Of a DNA stretch of 64,000 nucleotides, positions 18,383 through 26,407 are shown one piece after another. The position numbers were made by a program, and so were the translations under genes. How positions within the stretch are numbered: the first letter of the stretch is position 1; each line of letters begins with the position of its first letter. Origin of the DNA: Acidobacteriota bacterium. GTDB lineage: Bacteria > Acidobacteriota > Blastocatellia > Pyrinomonadales > Pyrinomonadaceae. Below the pieces are notes generated by a model. It searched no databases and was not told the DNA's origin. It saw nothing but the letters and a program-made list of their open reading frames with translations. The DNA lies in assembly GCA_016716435.1 (NCBI GenBank), contig JADJWI010000008.1, positions 496,001 through 560,000 of the forward strand, read 5' to 3'.

Positions 18383-19819
18383 CTAACCGGCGGGCTCATT
18401 CTCGGGGTCGGTCCAGCCGCCGCTTCTGGTCATAACACCCCAACTTGACTCGGTCCGCAGAAGCCATTTGATCGTCCCTTCAAGCCGCCATATCGAATTC
18501 AACTGCCGGTAGCCGAAGTTTTCAACAACAGCCCCGAGAACGAGCATCAGGAGGTCGCGGGTACGCGGATAAGTGCGGAACGTTAACTCTTCAATGAGGA
18601 TGCCGCCGACCGAGAGCAAGAAACCGGTTCCGAATGAAAGCATTGTGAATGCAAGCACCGTTTCGGGAGTTGAAAGGCCAATTGCGAGGGTCAAGATGAA
18701 AAAGACCAGACCGATCACCTCGATGATCGGGCTGATGCCCTCAAGAAAAAGGAGAAATGGGAACGCAAGCCAGCCAACGCCGCGGCTTCTCGGATGAAAG
18801 AGAAGCTTGCGGTTCTCCCATAGGCAGTCGAAAAGGCCGCGTTGCCAGCGGACCCGCTGTTTTCGAAGCACCCCGTAGGTCTCGGGAACTTCCGTCCAGC
18901 ATACGGGGTCGGCAACGAAATCGATGCGGTACGGTATCCGGTTTAGGCGAAAGTGCCGGTGCATTCTCAGAACGAGATCCATATCCTCACCGAGCGAGGT
19001 GTGGCTGTAACCGCCGACGCTGATGACCGCTTCTTTGTTGAAGAGGCCGAACGCTCCTGAGATGAGCGGAAGCGAATCGATGTGATTCCAACCGACTCGG
19101 CTTGTCAGGAATGCACGCGAATACTCGAGCACCTGAAACAATGCGAGCCAGTTTTTCGGCAGCCCGATTCGAGTAAGAGTGCCGCCTAAAACACCGCATC
19201 CGTTAAGAATCCGCACGTTGCCGCCAACCCCGATCGTATCCGGATTGAGTAGGAACGGTTGGACCATCAGCATCAAGCAATCGCGATTGAGTATCGTATC
19301 GGCATCGAGCGGCATGAAAAGGCCATAACGGGCGCCATTGATGCCGGCGTTCGAAGCATCAGCTTTGCAGCCGCCGTTCTCTTTATCGATGACGCGCAGC
19401 GACGGGTATTTTCGCGATTGATGAACACCACGGACCGGCTTGTGTTCGATCCGTTGGCGAAATGCCGTTGGGATCTCGACTAGATCAAATTCCTTCGTCA
19501 GCACGTCGAGAGTCCGGTCGGTCGAGCCATCATTCACGACGATGATCTCGAACTCGTGGTAGTCAAGCTGAAGCAGCGCATAAACAGTCGGGATGATAAC
19601 GACCTCTTCATTGAATGCGGTAACGACCAGCGAAACCGGCGGCTCAAAACCGCTCTGTGGACGCGGAAGCTTGTAGATGGACTGACGGCCGACAAATCGC
19701 GGGAGGACCGCGAGCGCAATAAGAGTCAACAGCAGGTAAGTGCCATTAAGCAGGATAAAATATGTCAGGAAGAACCACTCGGTTATCTTGACAAAGTTTG
19801 TGGCTTCGGCTTGAAGCAT
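18383..19819 (-). CDS. processive family-2 glycosyltransferase (PgaC/BcsA-like, YaiP-like)
   Basis: A 478-residue inner-membrane polymerising glycosyltransferase. It has an N-terminal membrane helix (about 17-37), then a GT-A domain with IIVVNDGSTDRT (nucleotide site), the metal-binding DAD in PLDADTILNRD, the acceptor-side GEDMD, and the processivity motif QRVRW. Four or more hydrophobic helices follow between about 355 and 430. This set defines synthases that make and extrude a polysaccharide such as poly-GlcNAc. Its ATG lies 37 bases inside the upstream HEAT-repeat gene with no ribosome site, implying translational coupling. No PilZ domain is present. The polymer made is unknown. Confidence 0.9.
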   Translation of the reverse strand: MLQAEATNFVKITEWFFLTYFILLNGTYLLLTLIALAVLPRFVGRQSIYKLPRPQSGFEPPVSLVVTAFNEEVVIIPTVYALLQLDYHEFEIIVVNDGSTDRTLDVLTKEFDLVEIPTAFRQRIEHKPVRGVHQSRKYPSLRVIDKENGGCKADASNAGINGARYGLFMPLDADTILNRDCLMLMVQPFLLNPDTIGVGGNVRILNGCGVLGGTLTRIGLPKNWLALFQVLEYSRAFLTSRVGWNHIDSLPLISGAFGLFNKEAVISVGGYSHTSLGEDMDLVLRMHRHFRLNRIPYRIDFVADPVCWTEVPETYGVLRKQRVRWQRGLFDCLWENRKLLFHPRSRGVGWLAFPFLLFLEGISPIIEVIGLVFFILTLAIGLSTPETVLAFTMLSFGTGFLLSVGGILIEELTFRTYPRTRDLLMLVLGAVVENFGYRQLNSIWRLEGTIKWLLRTESSWGVMTRSGGWTDPENEPAG

Positions 19820-20940
19820 ATGAGGGAACGCTCTGCGGCAACCTGCCGTAGCATATCGCGAGCGAAATTACTCGGCAGCCTGTTAACAATCGGCTCGATT
19901 CCATTCTCGGCAAATTCGGGTAGGTCGAGGATAGTTCCGGCGGCACGATAGCGGACCCACCATTCCTGATCATCGAGGGCTTCAAGTAAGAGCGGGAGAT
20001 CGTCGGGTTCGTGAAAGCGACTGAGAGTTGAAATAGCCTGTAGCCGCACTTCCCAGCGGTGGTCGCGGATCATCTCGCGAACCCGCGGCCGGAGAGCGGG
20101 CTCGAAATCCGGGAGTAACCGCAGGCAGGCAATAAGCACCTCCTTATGGTCAGTTTCGGTGAAGATGCGGGTAATGACATCTGCGCTGTCGAAGATATGG
20201 GCAAAGCTAAGGTACGAGATAAGACGCGACATCTGCCTTTCCTCGAGCCCTCGATCATACGCGTCGGATACAAGCCGGCAAAGCGGCTCGGAGAGTATGT
20301 CCGGATCGATCCGCTGGAGGATCTCGGCGACGAAGACGGGCGACCAATCCGTGCGTTCCTCGATCTTTACAAGTGTTTCCGAAAGTGCCCGTTCGACGTC
20401 GATCCTTACCAAAGCCCGCCAAGACCAATACGAGACGATCGGGTCGCGGTCGTCGATCAGAGGAGCCACCGCCTCGTAGCCTTCGCGGTCACCGAGATTT
20501 CCGAGCGTGTTGATCGCCAGCAGTTTACGGTCGATCATGAGGCTGCCGAGCATCGAATGTGCAATGTCCGGGATACCGATCTGTCTCGCAAAGCGATTAA
20601 GGCCGGCTGTTGCCTCACCGTCAAGCGATTCGTGGAGATAGTTCCATGTCTCCAATACGGCAAGCGGATCTTTGAGTTTTGCGAGCTCGGGATAGAGGGC
20701 GCTTTCGGCCGCCTGATCGCCGAGTCCAGCCTCTGTTGAAAGGGAAATATTTTCGGTCGCTTGGAAAAGCAGCGGTTCAAGCGATCCGGCGATCGTTGTC
20801 CGCTTCTTAGAAAGCGATCTAGCTCGTCGCCTGAGAAAGACAAGCAGCAGAGTGCATCCGACACCGACTGCCCCGAATGCATATCCGGTCCAAAGAGCTA
20901 TCTCGGCCGGAACTGGGCTAGAAGCGAAATCGTGTTCCAA
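19783..20940 (-). CDS. membrane-anchored HEAT-repeat protein
   Basis: A 385-residue protein. A TTG at 20940 preceded by GGAGGAATTAACG is the best start; the frame stays open 128 codons further upstream, but that part overlaps the YaiO-like gene and looks non-coding. One membrane helix lies near residues 16-36 (IALWTGYAFGAVGVGCTLLLVF), followed by RRRAR. The rest consists of about 25-35-residue helical HEAT repeats (for example EGYEAVAPLIDDRDPIVSYWSW, LPLLLEALDDQEWWVRYRAA), predicted on the periplasmic or cytoplasmic face. It overlaps the upstream barrel gene by 23 bases and the downstream glycosyltransferase by 37. HEAT repeats could act as the scaffold that TPR repeats provide in PgaA-type exporters. 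Confidence 0.8.
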   Translation of the reverse strand: MEHDFASSPVPAEIALWTGYAFGAVGVGCTLLLVFLRRRARSLSKKRTTIAGSLEPLLFQATENISLSTEAGLGDQAAESALYPELAKLKDPLAVLETWNYLHESLDGEATAGLNRFARQIGIPDIAHSMLGSLMIDRKLLAINTLGNLGDREGYEAVAPLIDDRDPIVSYWSWRALVRIDVERALSETLVKIEERTDWSPVFVAEILQRIDPDILSEPLCRLVSDAYDRGLEERQMSRLISYLSFAHIFDSADVITRIFTETDHKEVLIACLRLLPDFEPALRPRVREMIRDHRWEVRLQAISTLSRFHEPDDLPLLLEALDDQEWWVRYRAAGTILDLPEFAENGIEPIVNRLPSNFARDMLRQVAAERSLICFKPKPQTLSR

Positions 20941-21733
20941 CGTTAATTCCTCCACGATTGAACAGGTCGCCCTGCTGGTGGAACCAACCGTCAACGGCGA
21001 TACCGATCCGTTCGTTGAGCCAGAACCGGCCTGAAAGGGAGAGGCTTTGCGTTTGAGTTCTGAGGATGCCGACAGTCGGGCCGAGGTTCTCGTGCTCGCG
21101 GCCAAAGGAATAGGCACCGCCGACGGTGTTGCCGCGTTCGCCAAAGTAGCGATTGTACTGAAGCCGATGTGACGGGGCCGTGCCGGCGTTGGTAAGGTGC
21201 GTCGTGTAAAGCGTGTAGGCGAGACGGTTCGCCCCCCAGTATTTTTCGACAAGTCCGTACCCGGTCGTTGCCTTGACCCCGCGATAAGCCGTGTATCGAA
21301 CGCCGCCGTGAAGAACCGTTCCACCGCCGATGTCTTTTTCTATCTCGCCCATGAAGGAGTATTTCCCGACGAACTGATTCGTTGAGGAGTACATTCCCTC
21401 GGCGGTTATGGCCCATTTGTTCGGAAGACGCTGGTAAATGCCGCCAATGATCTCGGAATCGCGGACGCCGGTCCGGTCACTCATTCGATAGGTGCCCCAA
21501 ATGATCTGTCTGCGGCCCTTTCGGCGTTCGAAGGTAAAGGTAGCCGTGCGCCATTCACCTTTGCCCTTTGAGAGCTTCTCCTGAGTAAAACTGGTCGCAA
21601 CCTCGTAGCTGACGGGCTGTGGGTCGCGCTGCTCAACGGGCGCAGGGGCTTGCTCCGTGTCCGGCACTTCATCTTGCGCGGACACCGGAAAGGTGATGAT
21701 CAAAGCGAGAAGGATCAGGAGGAGCGGTTTCAT
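20918..21733 (-). CDS. YaiO-like outer-membrane beta-barrel protein
   Basis: A 271-residue protein with a signal peptide (MKPLLLILLALIITFPVSAQ) and alternating amphipathic strands rich in G, Y, W and R (for example GGVRYTAYRGVKATTGYGLVEKYWG, LQYNRYFGERGNTVGGAYSFGRE), ending in the aromatic beta-signal GTRFRF. It fits the YaiO-type family, related to the C-terminal barrel of PgaA-like polysaccharide secretins. In E. coli yaiO lies next to yaiP, a family-2 glycosyltransferase, as it does here. It starts 15 bases after the receiver gene and overlaps the HEAT-repeat gene by 23 bases. Export of the polymer is inference. Confidence 0.82.
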   Translation of the reverse strand: MKPLLLILLALIITFPVSAQDEVPDTEQAPAPVEQRDPQPVSYEVATSFTQEKLSKGKGEWRTATFTFERRKGRRQIIWGTYRMSDRTGVRDSEIIGGIYQRLPNKWAITAEGMYSSTNQFVGKYSFMGEIEKDIGGGTVLHGGVRYTAYRGVKATTGYGLVEKYWGANRLAYTLYTTHLTNAGTAPSHRLQYNRYFGERGNTVGGAYSFGREHENLGPTVGILRTQTQSLSLSGRFWLNERIGIAVDGWFHQQGDLFNRGGINVGTRFRF

Positions 21734-21748
21734 TTTACTGCTGTGTGA

Positions 21749-22147
21749 TCAAGATAGGAGTCGGTTCATCCGCATCATTAGTTCGTTCGGACGAAATGGT
21801 TTCGTTACGTAGTCGTTTGCACCCGCCTCGAATGCTTTTACAATAGTGGATTCGCTCGATTTTGAGGTGACCATTATTACCGGGACCTTTTTCCAGGCCT
21901 TTCGCGAGCGGATGTTGGTGAGGACCTCGAAGCCATCAGCAAACGGCATCATAATGTCGAGGAAGACCATTTTCGGAAGGACTTCGTCGGCCGAGATGCG
22001 ATCGATCGCGATGCGGCCATTGGGGAGGATCTCGACCTCGTAGCCGCGTTGAGCAAGCCAATGGTTGAGCAGCCGAGCTATTGTCGGATCGTCCTCAACG
22101 ACAAGAATTAGGTTCCTTCCCTTTTTCGATGCGTGTTTTGCGGGCAT
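21749..22147 (-). CDS. single-domain response regulator (CheY-like receiver)
   Basis: A 132-residue receiver with no output domain. It has the acidic pair ED at residues 18-19 followed by D20, the phospho-acceptor D64 in VFLDIMMP, the conserved T/S in MVTSKS and K in TKPF. Phosphorylation by an unlinked histidine kinase would let it act by protein contact. It is the first gene of the operon with the YaiO-like barrel, HEAT protein and glycosyltransferase, so post-translational control of polysaccharide export is a reasonable idea. No kinase gene is present in the window. Confidence 0.93.
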   Translation of the reverse strand: MPAKHASKKGRNLILVVEDDPTIARLLNHWLAQRGYEVEILPNGRIAIDRISADEVLPKMVFLDIMMPFADGFEVLTNIRSRKAWKKVPVIMVTSKSSESTIVKAFEAGANDYVTKPFRPNELMMRMNRLLS

Positions 22148-22288
22148 AAAAGGTCAGACCGGGACGACACTGGACCGAAAGTGCAATCCGGAAAAATCGA
22201 TTAGGGAGGTGTGTGGGGAAGTGAGAAGAACGCCCGAAGGCAAATTTAATTCTGGCATATTCGAGTAAGGAAAGTAAACAGGAAAGTT

Positions 22289-23233
22289 TTGTCTGCCATT
22301 TCAACAGTAAGGACCACGGATCCGAAGGAAGCGGCCCGTTTGCTTATACGCGGCGGTGTGGTCGCGTTTCCGACCGAGACTGTTTACGGGCTCGGGGCGG
22401 CGATATTTGATGGAGCGGCGATCCAGCGGGTCTTTGAGGCCAAGGGGCGGCCCGGCGACAATCCGCTGATCGCGCACATTGGTGACGTCGGGCAGATCGA
22501 CTTGCTGGCTAATGAGTTGAGTACGAGTGCCGAGCGATTGATAGAGGCATTTTTCCCTGGGCCGCTGACGATCGTCGTGAAAAAGACCGAATCGGTTCCG
22601 GCGATCGCGACCGCCGGACTTGCGACGATCGGCATCCGAATGCCGAACAGCGAGCTTGCCCACGAGTTTCTGAAAGAATGCAAAACTCCGGTCGTTGCTC
22701 CCTCGGCAAACATCTCCGGCCGGCCTAGTCCGACGACGTGGCAGGCGGTGCTTGACGACCTTGACGGCAGGATCGACTGCATCCTGCAGGGCGAGCCGAC
22801 CGACATCGGGCTTGAATCAACGGTCGTCGATTGTTCGGTCGAGCCGCCTGTGCTGCTGCGACGCGGTGCAGTTTCGATCGACGAACTGAGAGCCGTTGTT
22901 CCTCTGATACGCGAACTCACATCTGGCGAGGCCGGTGCGGAAAAAAGTCCGGGGTTGAGGCACAAGCATTACTCGCCGCGAGCTAGAGTGGCGATCGGAA
23001 GCGAACTACCCGTGGGATTTGCCGGTCGGGCAGCATTCATCGGCATAAGGAAGCCTGAAGACGTATTCGCTGAAACTCGAGTTGTGAACTCGGCTGAAGA
23101 ATATGCAGCAGCCCTGTTCGAGTTTTTTCGCGAATGCGACCGTCGCGGCATCGACCTAATAGTCTGCGAAGCGGTTCCCGAAACGGGCCTTGGGGCGGCA
23201 CTGATGGACCGCATCCGCCGGGCAGCAGAGTAG
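22289..23233 (+). CDS. L-threonylcarbamoyladenylate synthase (Sua5 type)
   Basis: A 314-residue cytoplasmic enzyme that makes threonylcarbamoyl-AMP from threonine, bicarbonate and ATP for the tRNA t6A modification. The YrdC fold begins with AARLLIRGGVVAFPTETVYGLG, and PSANISGRPSPT lies near residue 140. A C-terminal Sua5 domain (about 220-314) follows the linker SPGLRHKHYSP, which makes this the long Sua5 form rather than short TsaC. The start is TTG at 22289 with AGGAAAG upstream. Its pathway partner tsaD is at 59271. Confidence 0.93.
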   Translation: MSAISTVRTTDPKEAARLLIRGGVVAFPTETVYGLGAAIFDGAAIQRVFEAKGRPGDNPLIAHIGDVGQIDLLANELSTSAERLIEAFFPGPLTIVVKKTESVPAIATAGLATIGIRMPNSELAHEFLKECKTPVVAPSANISGRPSPTTWQAVLDDLDGRIDCILQGEPTDIGLESTVVDCSVEPPVLLRRGAVSIDELRAVVPLIRELTSGEAGAEKSPGLRHKHYSPRARVAIGSELPVGFAGRAAFIGIRKPEDVFAETRVVNSAEEYAAALFEFFRECDRRGIDLIVCEAVPETGLGAALMDRIRRAAE

Positions 23234-23237
23234 CGGT

Positions 23238-24785
23238 CTAACGCAGCCGAGCAATGGCTAGCGCATAATCGCCGGCCGTTTCGAGGACTTCACAAACAGC
23301 GTCGGGGTCCTTGTTGAGATGTTGAATGTGTTCCTGCTGAAGGACCAGCAACACCGGCTCGCCACCATTTTCGCGGAGCAGCGGCGGGATGTCAGCCGGG
23401 CCATTCAGCCTTCGCTGGCGGCCTTCCGCTGTGCGTAAAAGCCGGCCGCTGAAGTAGAACTCTGCATTATGATTTATCGTTAAGAACCCCGCGATGGGCT
23501 TTTCGGCAAAGCCGCGGCTATCGGCGGCGGCGGCCAGTTTCTTGACCGAGTCGTTCTCAGCAAAGCTCGGTAGCGCGAATTGGATTATTCCGATGACGAC
23601 GACCAGCATTGCAACGGCGACAAACCTGATCGCTACTTCGCGGTTGGCCGAACGGGCCGCGAACTGCCGTGCGAAAACACCCGCAAGAATGATCGCCGCC
23701 GGCACGGACGGTAGAATGTATCCCGGGAGCTTCGACCCGGAAAATGAAAAGAAAACCAGCGGCACGGACATCCATGCAAACGCGAAAATGACGAGCGGTT
23801 TTAGAGGTTCGCTTTCGTCGCTCGCTTCGGCGTCGTGTCGGCCGGATGTGAAATTCGAAATTATCTGCTTTGTTGCCCGCCAAACGCCGCCAAAGAAAAA
23901 GGGAAGCCACGGCAGCGTCATCAGCGGCAGCACCCAAAAGAAAAAGTGAAACGGCTGCGGGTGTTGATACTTGTTTGAGGTGTAACGCTGAAAATGGTGC
24001 TGGATGAAGAACTCATCGATGAATTCCCATCCGTGGCGGAGATACATCGGAAGATACCAAAGCGACGCCGCGGCGATGGCAACAGGGACGCCCCAAAACA
24101 CGCTCAGCAGAACCCGCTTTGAAGGAAACGTCCGGCTCAAAACGTGATAGAACGCAACGATCGCGAACGGGAAAACAAAGCCGACGAGTCCTTTGGCGAT
24201 GACGGCAATGCCCATGAAGAGGTAGAAAATGGCTAGGCCGGCGTATGCCTTTCGGGTTTCATCCACCCCGGAGCGATCGGCGACAAAATATCCGACGAGT
24301 GATGCGGTCAGCGGAAAGGTGAGGATAATATCAAAGCTCGCTCCGCGGGCGAAGACCAGTATCCCGAGGGTCGAAACGGTCATCATCGCAAGCCACTCGG
24401 CAAGGTATATGCCTGTAGTTTCGCCACTGGTTTCGTTTCGCCGAACAGCATTTCCCGCAAAGTAAAGACATACGGCCGTGCCGAGCCCGAAGAGTGCGGA
24501 GCCAAAGCGTGCGGCGAATTCATTTACGCCAAAGATGTTATAGGAGGCGATCTGCAGCCAATAGAGAAGGGCCGGCTTCTCGAACCAATGAAAGCCGCCG
24601 AGCGTCGGGGTGACCCAGTCGCTGCGGAGAAACATCTCGCGGGCGACCTGCGAATATCGCGGCTCGTCCGGCCCGAGCAGCGGTACGGTGAGCCCAAAGA
24701 AAAAGACGAACACGGCGAGCAGGAAAAAGCCTGCACGAAACAACGGCGAACGCGAAAAACTAACGAGTGATCCCATCTTTGTCAT
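23238..24785 (-). CDS. ArnT/PMT-like membrane glycosyltransferase (GT83)
   Basis: A 515-residue inner-membrane protein with about 10-12 helices. The first periplasmic loop carries the catalytic-type DE in LLGPDEPRYSQVAREM, followed by the family motif GGFHWFEKPALLYWL. These match ArnT-like transferases that move a sugar from undecaprenyl phosphate to lipid A or another envelope acceptor. The C-terminal soluble domain is about 110 residues. It is convergent with the Sua5 gene, with only four bases between the stops. Donor and acceptor are unknown. Confidence 0.88.
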   Translation of the reverse strand: MTKMGSLVSFSRSPLFRAGFFLLAVFVFFFGLTVPLLGPDEPRYSQVAREMFLRSDWVTPTLGGFHWFEKPALLYWLQIASYNIFGVNEFAARFGSALFGLGTAVCLYFAGNAVRRNETSGETTGIYLAEWLAMMTVSTLGILVFARGASFDIILTFPLTASLVGYFVADRSGVDETRKAYAGLAIFYLFMGIAVIAKGLVGFVFPFAIVAFYHVLSRTFPSKRVLLSVFWGVPVAIAAASLWYLPMYLRHGWEFIDEFFIQHHFQRYTSNKYQHPQPFHFFFWVLPLMTLPWLPFFFGGVWRATKQIISNFTSGRHDAEASDESEPLKPLVIFAFAWMSVPLVFFSFSGSKLPGYILPSVPAAIILAGVFARQFAARSANREVAIRFVAVAMLVVVIGIIQFALPSFAENDSVKKLAAAADSRGFAEKPIAGFLTINHNAEFYFSGRLLRTAEGRQRRLNGPADIPPLLRENGGEPVLLVLQQEHIQHLNKDPDAVCEVLETAGDYALAIARLR

Positions 24786-24842
24786 TTACGGCCAATTGGC
24801 TGAAAATGAAAGTATCACCGAAGTTAGTGCGGCATTCAAATA

Positions 24843-25829
24843 ATGGAAATTGCAAAAAAGCTCAGAGCGGCGGCGATCGGCGTCGGCTCTCTCGGCCGGC
24901 ATCACGCCCGGAACTATTCCGAACTAGGCAAAGAAGGTCGGCTTGAATACGTCGGGGCCTGCGATGTTGACGCCGCAACGGCGGAAAAGATGTCGGCAGA
25001 ACACGGCGGCTCCGCGTTGACCGACTGGCGCGAACTGCTCGATAGGGTCGATCTTGTCTCGATAGCAACGCCGACCGAGACGCATTGCGAGATCGCCTGC
25101 GCGTTCCTCGAAAACGGGGTTCACGTGCTGGTCGAAAAGCCGATCGCCACCTCGCTTGCCGAAGCAGACAGGATGATCGCGGCGGCCGAGGGCTCGGGGG
25201 CAAAGTTGATGGTCGGGCAGCTTGAGCGGTTCAATCCGGCGATGGTCTCACTGCGGCCGCACGTGACGAAACCGCTTTATTTTGAGATACACCGGGTCTC
25301 ACCATTTCCCAATAGATCACTCGACGTGGACGTTGTGCTTGATGTGATGATCCACGATCTCGACGCGGTGCAATGGCTGGTCGGCGAAGATGTAAAGGTC
25401 AGCGAGATCAGGGCGGTTGGCATCCCGGTCATTTCAGATAAAGTTGACGCGGCGAATGCGAGAATTGAATTTGAGAACGGTGCCGTCGCAAATATTACAG
25501 CCTCGCGCATCGGCACCGAAACGATCCGCAAGACGCGCTTCTACCAGACGAACGCCTACGTTGTGCTCGACTATGCGACGAAGTTCGCGTCGCTAACGTC
25601 GCTCAACCCGGAGGCTTCGCACCCGCTGCTCGGGATATCGATAAACCGCCTTGAGATCAATGATGTGGAGCCGCTCAGAGCCGAGATAACCGCATTTCTC
25701 GACTCGATAGAGAATGACACCGCAACGCCCGTGACCGGCGAGGACGGCCGTCGGGCATTGGCTCTTGCCGTCGGGGTGCTCGAAAAGATCGAACAGCACG
25801 TCAGCCGACTAAATGTAAGAAAAAGCTAA
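24843..25829 (+). CDS. Gfo/Idh/MocA family NAD(P)-dependent oxidoreductase
   Basis: A 328-residue cytoplasmic dehydrogenase. The Rossmann motif GVGSLGRHHARNYSEL lies at residues 13-28 and the signature EKP (VEKPIATS) near residue 98, which contains the catalytic lysine. The C-terminal sheet domain starts near residue 125. Members oxidise sugars, inositols or UDP-sugars; this short form resembles UDP-N-acetylglucosamine 3-dehydrogenase-like proteins, but that is not established. It is followed directly by a strong AGCT-rich terminator. Confidence 0.9.
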   Translation: MEIAKKLRAAAIGVGSLGRHHARNYSELGKEGRLEYVGACDVDAATAEKMSAEHGGSALTDWRELLDRVDLVSIATPTETHCEIACAFLENGVHVLVEKPIATSLAEADRMIAAAEGSGAKLMVGQLERFNPAMVSLRPHVTKPLYFEIHRVSPFPNRSLDVDVVLDVMIHDLDAVQWLVGEDVKVSEIRAVGIPVISDKVDAANARIEFENGAVANITASRIGTETIRKTRFYQTNAYVVLDYATKFASLTSLNPEASHPLLGISINRLEINDVEPLRAEITAFLDSIENDTATPVTGEDGRRALALAVGVLEKIEQHVSRLNVRKS

Positions 25830-25861
25830 TAGCTGTTAGCTGACAGCTATTAGCTTTTCTT
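25821..25861. terminator. bidirectional terminator made of five AGCT units
   Basis: AAAAGCTAATAGCTGT (25821-25836) pairs perfectly with 25843-25858 over a TAGCTG loop, a 16-pair stem flanked by A and T runs. It lies between the convergent Gfo/Idh gene and the next minus-strand gene and overlaps the last codons of the former. AGCT recurs five times at exactly seven-base intervals, as it does in the hairpin at 56329-56358. Confidence 0.85.
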
Positions 25862-25876
25862 AAGAATGACGGCAGC

Positions 25877-26311
25877 CTATGCCGATGCTTCGCTGGCCTG
25901 GCCGCGCATTGAGTTGAGCCAATCCTGCATTTTCTTGAGACGATCGGCACCGCCATCGGAACCCATGATGACACTTTCGAGATTCTTGAAGGCATCGGGC
26001 GAGTCCCACATTTCGCGGAGCTGCGGCAGAAGCGGTTCGATCTTTGCAAAAACGAGGAGGTGCTCGCCGTTCGTGTCATTGAACATTTCGCGGTCGATCG
26101 CACCGTGTGAGACGAGGGCCGCGGCCATGTCCCAGTAAGAGGTGACCATGCGAAGATAGGCGCCGACCTCGGGGTCCATCATCGTCGCCGAATAGTGTTC
26201 GGCACTTTCGGGGTGAAACGTGAACATCCAATCGCGGGCTTTCCGCATAACGGGTTCGCGACGGAGATCGTAGAGTTTAAGTATTAGTTCGGCAGATTCA
26301 GATTTGCTCAT
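25877..26311 (-). CDS. small cytoplasmic protein of unknown function
   Basis: A 144-residue, charged, all-helical protein without a signal peptide or cysteines. AAGGAG 14 bases before the ATG supports the start. The pattern of a helix followed by AALVSHGAIDREMFND and WDSPDAF resembles DUF4760-like proteins, but I recall this only loosely. It stands alone between two plus-strand genes. Function unknown. Confidence 0.7.
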   Translation of the reverse strand: MSKSESAELILKLYDLRREPVMRKARDWMFTFHPESAEHYSATMMDPEVGAYLRMVTSYWDMAAALVSHGAIDREMFNDTNGEHLLVFAKIEPLLPQLREMWDSPDAFKNLESVIMGSDGGADRLKKMQDWLNSMRGQASEASA

Positions 26312-26407
26312 AAGATTCGTACTCCTTATTTTTTGTTGGGGTAGGAAGTGTAAATCGGACGGCGAACGGTGTCAATTCCTGCACCTGCGAGTTAGGATAA
26401 ATGTAAG

